A stretch of DNA of 64,000 bases from Apophysomyces variabilis (taxonomy: Eukaryota > Mucoromycota > Mucoromycetes > Mucorales > Mucoraceae), in assembly GCA_002749535.1 (NCBI GenBank), contig MZZL01000388.1:1-64000 (forward strand). Reading direction: 5' to 3'. The position numbers and the translations under genes are program-made. Below, piece by piece: positions 58,190 to 64,000 of this stretch (the first letter of the stretch is position 1; each line of letters starts with the position of its first letter). The notes under the pieces are model-generated. The model worked only from the letters and a program-made list of their open reading frames with translations, was not told the DNA's origin and made no database searches.

Positions 58190-60152
58190 AAGTCCTGGAT
58201 GGAATTCATCGTTTTTTCGAGTTTTATGCTGACATCTTTTTCGTTGGATGCCCCAATTGGAAGCATGACCACATACTCTTTAAAACATAATAAGTTAATA
58301 AGCATTCAACAGTTTTACAGTTACTGACCTTGGGGAGTAGTTAGATGCCAACGTTTATGAACCATCTCTGGCTCTATTGATGCTGTTCTGTCGTTAAGCA
58401 GAGTGTTTTTGCATGGTAGACAGTAGTTGACGCACAATGTACATTGGCAGTTTTGTACCTTATCTTCATTTTCCATCTCCCATGCTTTGTAAAGCTCGCG
58501 CTGGATGCGCATGAGAGCAAAATGACAGATTCTGCCTTGCAAGTTTTTCAAAACGGCTGCCATTGTTGGATTTGCAATGGTGCGATCTCTTCTTTTCACG
58601 ACAGGTCTTGTTAACAGCTCACGATTGCTGGCTACTTGCTGACGAAAGTCCTATTGTTTACGCAAGATCAACACATTGTCCGTTAGAATCGCTTATCCTA
58701 CATTGGAAAATAGCTAGTTATGAATGCTATTAAATAGCTTCTTTAGGCTGCCCCGTATGCTTAGGATCTGCTTCAGCTGCCAATGAGCACCTTCTACCCG
58801 CTGGGTTGTCCGGGGTCCAAAATGTATATGGCGCTCTGCCTATGGAGCAGCCCACATCTCCTTGTACGACAGCAAGCTAAATCAAGGTAATGAATATGGA
58901 CATTATATTGTTGCTAGTGTACAAATTTTACCTGTTGATGTAACTCTGGAGCGCCTGAGCTTTGGACGTCTTGCTGGCTAGATGACGGTACGCCTGCAGG
59001 GCCTTGTTGAACTCTTATTCGTCCCTACTCCAGATCATCTTGCCTACAGCTCCCTTAAAGAAAGCGTCATGCTCTTCGGAGCCATGCTGGAAGCATCCGG
59101 CCGCATGCACCTTGAAATTATTGTTGATATGCCATGCGCAGAGGATGTGGGCAGCGAATGGGCACTTTTTTCTGATGGCTGCACCAAGAGCTTTGTCGTC
59201 ATCCGTGACGAATGTCACAGGACGCACCGTATCATCAACAAAGACTACTTCTAAGAGCTTCTCCAAAAGCCATGAGTAAGAAGGCTCCTTTTCCTCTGAC
59301 ATTATTGCCGAAGCAATAAAGAAAGACCGCGGAGAATGGTCACCATGCTCACCTGCGAGATTATCAATGCCTACAATGTTTACGAGAGGCATCTTGTGTA
59401 CATTGGTTTGGTATGTTGTATCAATGATGACAACCTCAGGAAACGTTGCGCTCTCTTAATTGCCGCTTTATGACTGATGAAAAGTCTTTCCACAACGCCT
59501 TCTGAATGACTGTATCGCACGCTATATCCTCTAGATTTGAGAAAGTCATGCACCTCGTTTACTTGGTTGAGTGGGTCGTTCATTACACTTCGCTGTTGCA
59601 TGTTGTATATAACCTTTGAAAGCATGGTTGGTTGACCATTGATATCTAGTGTTCTTCGGAGTATCTGAGCTGGCTTAATACCGACGCTATGTTGCTCTAA
59701 TATGTCAACTTGGACGTCTCCATCTACTTTGCGAGCATTATAGTAGACGAGTGGTGTAGTCGAGACCTCATGAGAATGCTCATGGATTTTCGATTTATCC
59801 TCCCGGATCATCCAAGCACCTTCCTTCTTGATATATGACGTGTGTACATAAACCAGGGACAGTCAAGACGCTTTGTTGTGCGTCTCAGTTTAAGTTTTGT
59901 AACACCATTAACGCAAGTGTACCGGGCAGGAATCTCCTTCGTATCATCTGACTTCTCTGTTACAGGTTGATTGTCCTGAGGAATACCAATACGATGAGGC
60001 TTATATTTGCCACCGTGAATACACTGGAAATAACAAAAGTTTTTGCCGCTTGTTTTAATGCTGACATCACAACCATTTAGAAGAGCTTTCTCTCTAATAG
60101 CTTTGTAAAGGTCATCGCGAGTATTGTACTTTTGAGCTAGAATTGAATCCAT
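58190..60152 (-). pseudogene. MULE transposase, inactivated
   Basis: Starts MDSILAQKYNTRDDLYKAIR at 60152 with a FAR1-like N-terminal domain (NGCDVSIKTSG, then CPWFMY). The catalytic core shows VVIIDTTYQTNVHKMPLVNI (first Asp), VTFVTDDDKAL (second Asp) and CAWHINNNF, and after an interruption RTTQRVEGAHWQLKQIL (the likely Glu). The C-terminus has a Cys-rich CQCTLCVNYCLPCKNTL and VHKRWHL, then a KGRPKDTKN basic motif. Lesions: frameshifts at about 59840 (in a GTGTGT run) and about 59455, a stop at 58840-58842, and a stop at 58186-58188. The element cannot mobilise itself. Confidence 0.8.
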
Positions 60153-60260
60153 GTTATAAGGAAAAAGGTGAGCTTACAACGATAGTATAACTTCTGGATT
60201 TTTATTTTGGAAGCAATGGATTCCGACGTTTTACAGACAATATAACTGGTCTAGCGATAT

Positions 60261-60350
60261 TGCGCACAAAAGTTATGCGTTACAAGGAAGTTGGCCTACT
60301 AAAGTGACCTGTAATTTCTGTGCGCAAGCTGCCCAAATTTCTGTACGCGT
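60261..60350 (-). repeat. Right terminal inverted repeat of the MULE
   Basis: Ninety bases, the inverted partner of 55551-55640. It lies about 110 bp upstream of the transposase start, so it probably includes the transposase promoter. Confidence 0.88.
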
Positions 60351-63300
60351 AGTTATCATCAAAAAATAAGCCTCAGGATTCTTCTAAAAGTCATCTCTTT
60401 GTTTTCATTTTCATTTTCATATTCTTCCTCTACCCTTCTCCTTCCATATAACTATCTTTTTGCCTTTCCTATCTTCCATTGTGTTGTTTCTCTTTCCCTT
60501 TTCCCTGTTCCACTATTCAGGGTTTTTTAATGGACTGTTCCTTTACAGACCGGACGAGAGCAATTAGGCTTAAACAAGCGTGTGTTCACCGTCATAAATT
60601 AGAAATTAAAGTTTTTCACCGTACCTCCAAAATCGCTAACCCTATGATAGCATCAATGACGTATAGAAACAAACGAAGAGGGTATATTTCCTCTACAGAT
60701 GTTCCATTCTGTTCAAGACCTTCTATCAGACTGAATCCATTTTTAGTCTTGGGAGAATTGTTGTCTTATCTCTGAATTGTTGTCATCCATAAGACATCCA
60801 TCGATTTCTTATTCATGACTGATTTTTGGTTTCAGTAATCACGTACTATTTAAAAGCGAAAGGACAACACCTTTTCAATTCTTTGGCTCTGTTCTCCAAA
60901 ACATCCCCGGTATATACTTCGCATTGATTATATGTACAGAATGACTGATGTCCCTCTTCTATATTCTTTAGCCTGCATGACCTCTGTCCCGAACCACCTT
61001 GGTTGTGTGAGTAAGTTCCCTGCACTCCACGTGGTAAGTGAAAAAGAAAGTTGTCTGTTCATGCATAGTGTCATTCATTATATTCTGCTTCCAAGTCCTC
61101 GCCAGGTGTTGCATCGCTTCAATTCCTCTGCAGTGCGTTACACTCTAACCGGCCACTCCCAGATGCCGTGTCTCTCTCTCGCCGCCCCCACCGACACAGG
61201 TGCGGGGCCGGCCCCTGTCTTTGGGCATGATTACCCTTCAGGGGTAAGTAAAAAAGATGTCAAGCTATCCTTCCATTTACTAACCATGAACATTCTTTTA
61301 CGCTGCTCGAATGAATTTTGTGTCCACGGAAGGACCAAGTTGAGGTAAGCAAAATATATTTCCCGCATAATTCATTTACTAATGACGCATATTTATATCC
61401 CTTTTAGCGCAAATTGATCCTTGCATGGACGCAAAATTTATTTTGAGTAGCGTAAAAAATTGTTCAATAAACAGTATTGGTTCACTGATAACAGTTACTG
61501 ACTGAGCGAAGTAGAATATGTGCCGTAAAAAGGAAGTGAAACGTGCAATGGAAGTCTCTTCAACGAAAACGGAAATCCTATAATTCCTCAAGATACATCA
61601 ACCAGCTTGACTCTTTTCGAAAGAGACAGAGACAAAGGCGAGATGACCCAGCAAATGCGCCTCAATAATAGAGGAATTAGTGCTTGCATCTATGTCTTTG
61701 ACCACTTCTGTTCTTTAACCTTCTCACTTGTTGTTAGGTGTCCGGAGAGACAACGAGCTTTTCTCATATGCTACAGTACAGGAGAAAAGGGGACGACCGC
61801 GTAGTATTAGGATGACCTGTTCTGGATATTACGGCCATTCAGCTTTAAATGATAGATTTAACCACGAACCTCTTTGCTGTCTAACTATTCTCAGGTTTCA
61901 ATGGTAATATCCAAGTAATTAATCAAACAAACGGTCTAGTCTATAATTTTTTGCTGGTTGGCAATTGTTAAAGGTTAAAGGCTTCAAGTAACAGTTTTGC
62001 TTGCCGCTTCCTCTAGATCTCTTTTGTTCGTAGACAGCCATCAGTAAGTTGTATTTCCTCATTAAGTTTTCTAGTAATAAGTGGACTCTTCGGAAACATT
62101 ATTTCTTCTTTCGTTTGGTTGATCTGCTAAAAGTGGCCGACTACCGAGCATCCGTTTCATATGAATATTTCAGCAGACAATCTCACAAGCGTAACAAGTA
62201 GGTAGCTTGCATTATTATAAAGTGATACTTGTTCTAGGTCTAAATGACCACATGTTATATTCAATGCATACCGTTACAGCTTCATAAGACGCGTGGACTT
62301 CAAGGCCACCAACAGAAGAAGTCACCAATAGTGAACTTCTCTTAGAGCTAAATGCTACATGGCCAGCCTGGTTTGGAATCGCTTATTATGAGGTACCAAA
62401 TTGTTGACGTAAATTCGTCTTTTCAGTTCTCCGTAAGATCCATGGTACGCCATGAAATGCTTGGGTGAATTATGGCTTAATAATTACCGGATTCCTTCTA
62501 TACGAACTGTCTTATGCTACTGAAAGAAGAAGGAAACCATGTGACTTTCCAAGTTAATTTTGTCAAAAGGAAAATATGCTGAAGCAAAAACATCTAAATT
62601 TGTCTACGGTAGAAGCAGTTGGTTTCCCGATTGCTCTGTTCAGTTCTTCATGCTTCGCATGGAAATCAAGAACGGAGAAATTGAAAAGCTGCTTACGCGT
62701 TTTTGTGTCCCAACGCTATGTAGGAAAACTGTGATGATGAACGCTTCAGAATGAACTTTCTTTCTTGTGTTCCCCTATGAAGGACCCTAAAAAAAGCATT
62801 GATTATGGCGTCAATTAGCTCTTTTTCCGCGCGAGTGCATTCTAATTAGGATGCAGACAAGACCGTGTCCACCCGTCTCCGATGCATGGGTTGTCTTGCC
62901 TTTTACGAATTGAAGGAATGATTTCATTTCTTAGCAAACTTATAGGGCAGTTCGGCAAACATCGTAGTGCGAATGCAAGGGATAAAGCCTATTTTTGATC
63001 TGGAAAGGTTACAAATGGTATCCCGACCCGGATCCCTTCGATCCAGCATGTGAAGAGGTAAAAGAATTAGTGTTTGTTTCTTTCTTTTGTTTCGTTCTTT
63101 TGCTCTATTCTGTCTTCATAGACTAGTACAACGAAGTGGCAGCCTAAAGACGGAACAAGATGCGTTTGGGGTTATACAGGATATCGAATGAAGAGGTCGA
63201 TATAACAAATAAACCCTTGTCGGGAACAAAAGTGGATAAACCCCGGAAACGGATTGGAGACCCCATTTTTGCGGGGTAACGGGTCAACACGGAAGTCAAG

Positions 63301-63686
63301 CGCTTATGCAAAAAATTCACGTGCGGAGGTTTGCCGCCCTGAGACAGAACCGATGAATCTAACACTCCGCGTGGGAAAAGCGTCATCTCTTATGGAATCT
63401 TTACTTCATTAAAATTAAGACTCAGACAAAACGTGTTTGACAACGCACTTGGTGTACGCAAGCAACATGCATATACAAAACGCTCCATCATCCTAGCAGT
63501 GTATACTTTGTAACAAAAAAGGCAGAAAGAAATCATCCATGAGGAAGACTCTTTCTTTTTTTTTTCACTTTAATTCATTTTGCAGCTGTTGCAAAACTAT
63601 CTGTACTACAGTCTTATATACATCTTTTTGAAAAATGGGGAAAAATAAATGGGAAAATAACAGAAGGATCAAACATGTTTTCCAAT
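60351..63686. other. Region without a supported gene
   Basis: About 3.3 kb. A GC-richer patch at 61090-61240 with a GGTAAGT donor-like site and a coding-like stretch at 61560-61670 (TSLTLFERDRDKGEMTQQ) are the only coding-like hints; a KRGRPRS basic motif appears at about 61785 in another frame. I could not build a gene. Repeat-like GACCCTAAAAAAAGC occurs at about 62784. The last kilobase before 63687 is the 3' flank of GAPDH. Confidence 0.4.
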
Positions 63687-64000
63687 TTACAAGGCACCAT
63701 CAACCTTGGCGGCGTGGACAAGCAAGTCAACGACACGGCAAGAGTAACCATATTCGTTATCGTACCAGGAGACCAACTAGAAGAAAATAAACAAATGTAT
63801 GAGTAAAGATGCGAAAGGATATTCCATGACCCCTCCCCTCCTCTTTGCCTCTAATTGGCCCTTATACAAAGACCCTTTTTTTTTCCTTTCCCTTTCTACC
63901 CCTATTATCCTCATTTGTAATTTACCTTGACGAAGTTGGGGCTGAGAGAGATACCAGCCTTGGCATCGAAGATGCTGGAGTTGGCATCACCAACGAAGTC
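63687..64000 (-). CDS. GAPDH: Glyceraldehyde-3-phosphate dehydrogenase, C-terminal part
   Basis: Glycolytic enzyme converting glyceraldehyde 3-phosphate to 1,3-bisphosphoglycerate. Only the 3' end is in the window: exon 63926-64000 (continuing beyond the edge) and last exon 63687-63776, separated by a 149-nt intron (63777-63925). The translated end reads DFVGDANSSIFDAKAGISLS, then NFVK joined to LVSWYDNEYGYSCRVVDLLV and ending AAKVDGAL. This is the conserved C-terminal helix of GAPDH; Cys replaces the more usual Asn/Ser after GYS. Codon use is strongly C-ending (GCC, GTC, AAC, ATC), unlike neighbours, as expected for a very highly expressed gene. Confidence 0.95.

Larger units (their letters stand above)
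55551..60350 (-). mobile_element. Mutator-like element (MULE) with 90-bp terminal inverted repeats
   Basis: The ends 55551-55640 and 60261-60350 are inverted copies of one another over 90 bp, both beginning ACGCG and containing two direct copies of a GCGCACAGAAATT-like motif (the outer one GTACAG at the right end). The 4.8-kb interior carries a minus-strand MULE-type transposase (60152 to about 58190), a lysine-rich linker, an OTU-like protease region (57822-57168), a minisatellite (56700-56945) and a C2H2 finger frame (56439-56155). Immediate flanks (GGAATTACC left, AGTTATCAT right) are not a target-site duplication, so the insertion is old, rearranged, or its ends lie a few bases off. Its left end abuts and truncates a DDE transposase. 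Confidence 0.85.

Noticed and set aside
57861..58327. Plus-strand hydrophobic frames in the MULE
   Set aside because: They are reverse shadows of the lysine-rich linker and C-terminal transposase codons on the minus strand.
58982..59279. Plus-strand frames opposite the MULE transposase core
   Set aside because: The minus strand shows clear MULE catalytic motifs; these frames are its complement.

Overview
This window looks like a gene-bearing stretch of an early-diverging fungus, most likely Mucoromycota and Mucorales-like. The support is: many short introns (about 45-80 nt, GT..AG, several with a visible CTAAC/CTAAT-type branch site), AT-rich spacers, intron-dense conserved eukaryotic genes, and fungal-type transposons. 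No rRNA, tRNA, CRISPR array or bacterial-style operon was recognised. I inferred exon structures by eye from splice sites and family similarity; no alignment was run.

Layout. 1-3078: no convincing gene, a few inverted repeats. 3079-5399 (minus): mitochondrial ribosomal protein L27/L41 and a complete Fanconi-pathway E3 ligase FANCL. 5551-6389 (plus): a small SANT/Myb protein, divergent from FANCL; a degenerate unknown coding stretch follows to about 8012. 8791-9714 (plus): Rho-family GTPase. 9978-14425 (minus): the U-box E4 ubiquitin ligase UFD2. 15501-16332 (plus): dephospho-CoA kinase. 17389-22756 (plus): Mediator subunit MED13. 23081-24181 (minus) and 24437-25365 (plus): a zinc alcohol dehydrogenase and the YIP1-family Golgi protein, divergent. 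27271-28985 (plus): cytochrome P450. 29455-31344 (plus): the SWIB-domain SWI/SNF/RSC subunit (SMARCD/Rsc6).

31381-35471 holds three minus-strand paralogues of a short unrecognised protein, one of them frameshifted, plus a cytosolic beta-propeller lactonase (33611-34743). 38332-43663 (plus) is a large multi-exon protein with three repeated MACPF-like units and a Sel1-like C-terminus. 47950-48525 is a GNAT acetyltransferase and 51513-53222 an F-box protein.

From 54540 the region becomes repetitive: a decayed DDE transposase is abutted by a 4.8-kb Mutator-like element (55551-60350) with 90-bp terminal inverted repeats. This element carries a broken MULE transposase, an OTU-like cysteine protease region, a C2H2 finger ORF and a minisatellite. 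The window closes with the 3' end of GAPDH on the minus strand (63687 to the edge).

Most genes are unrelated housekeeping genes (ubiquitin ligation, transcription and chromatin, CoA synthesis, secretion, glycolysis). The interesting accessory parts are the small-paralogue cluster, the MACPF-like/Sel1 gene, the dispersed repeat split by a 1.45-kb insertion, and the protease-bearing MULE.
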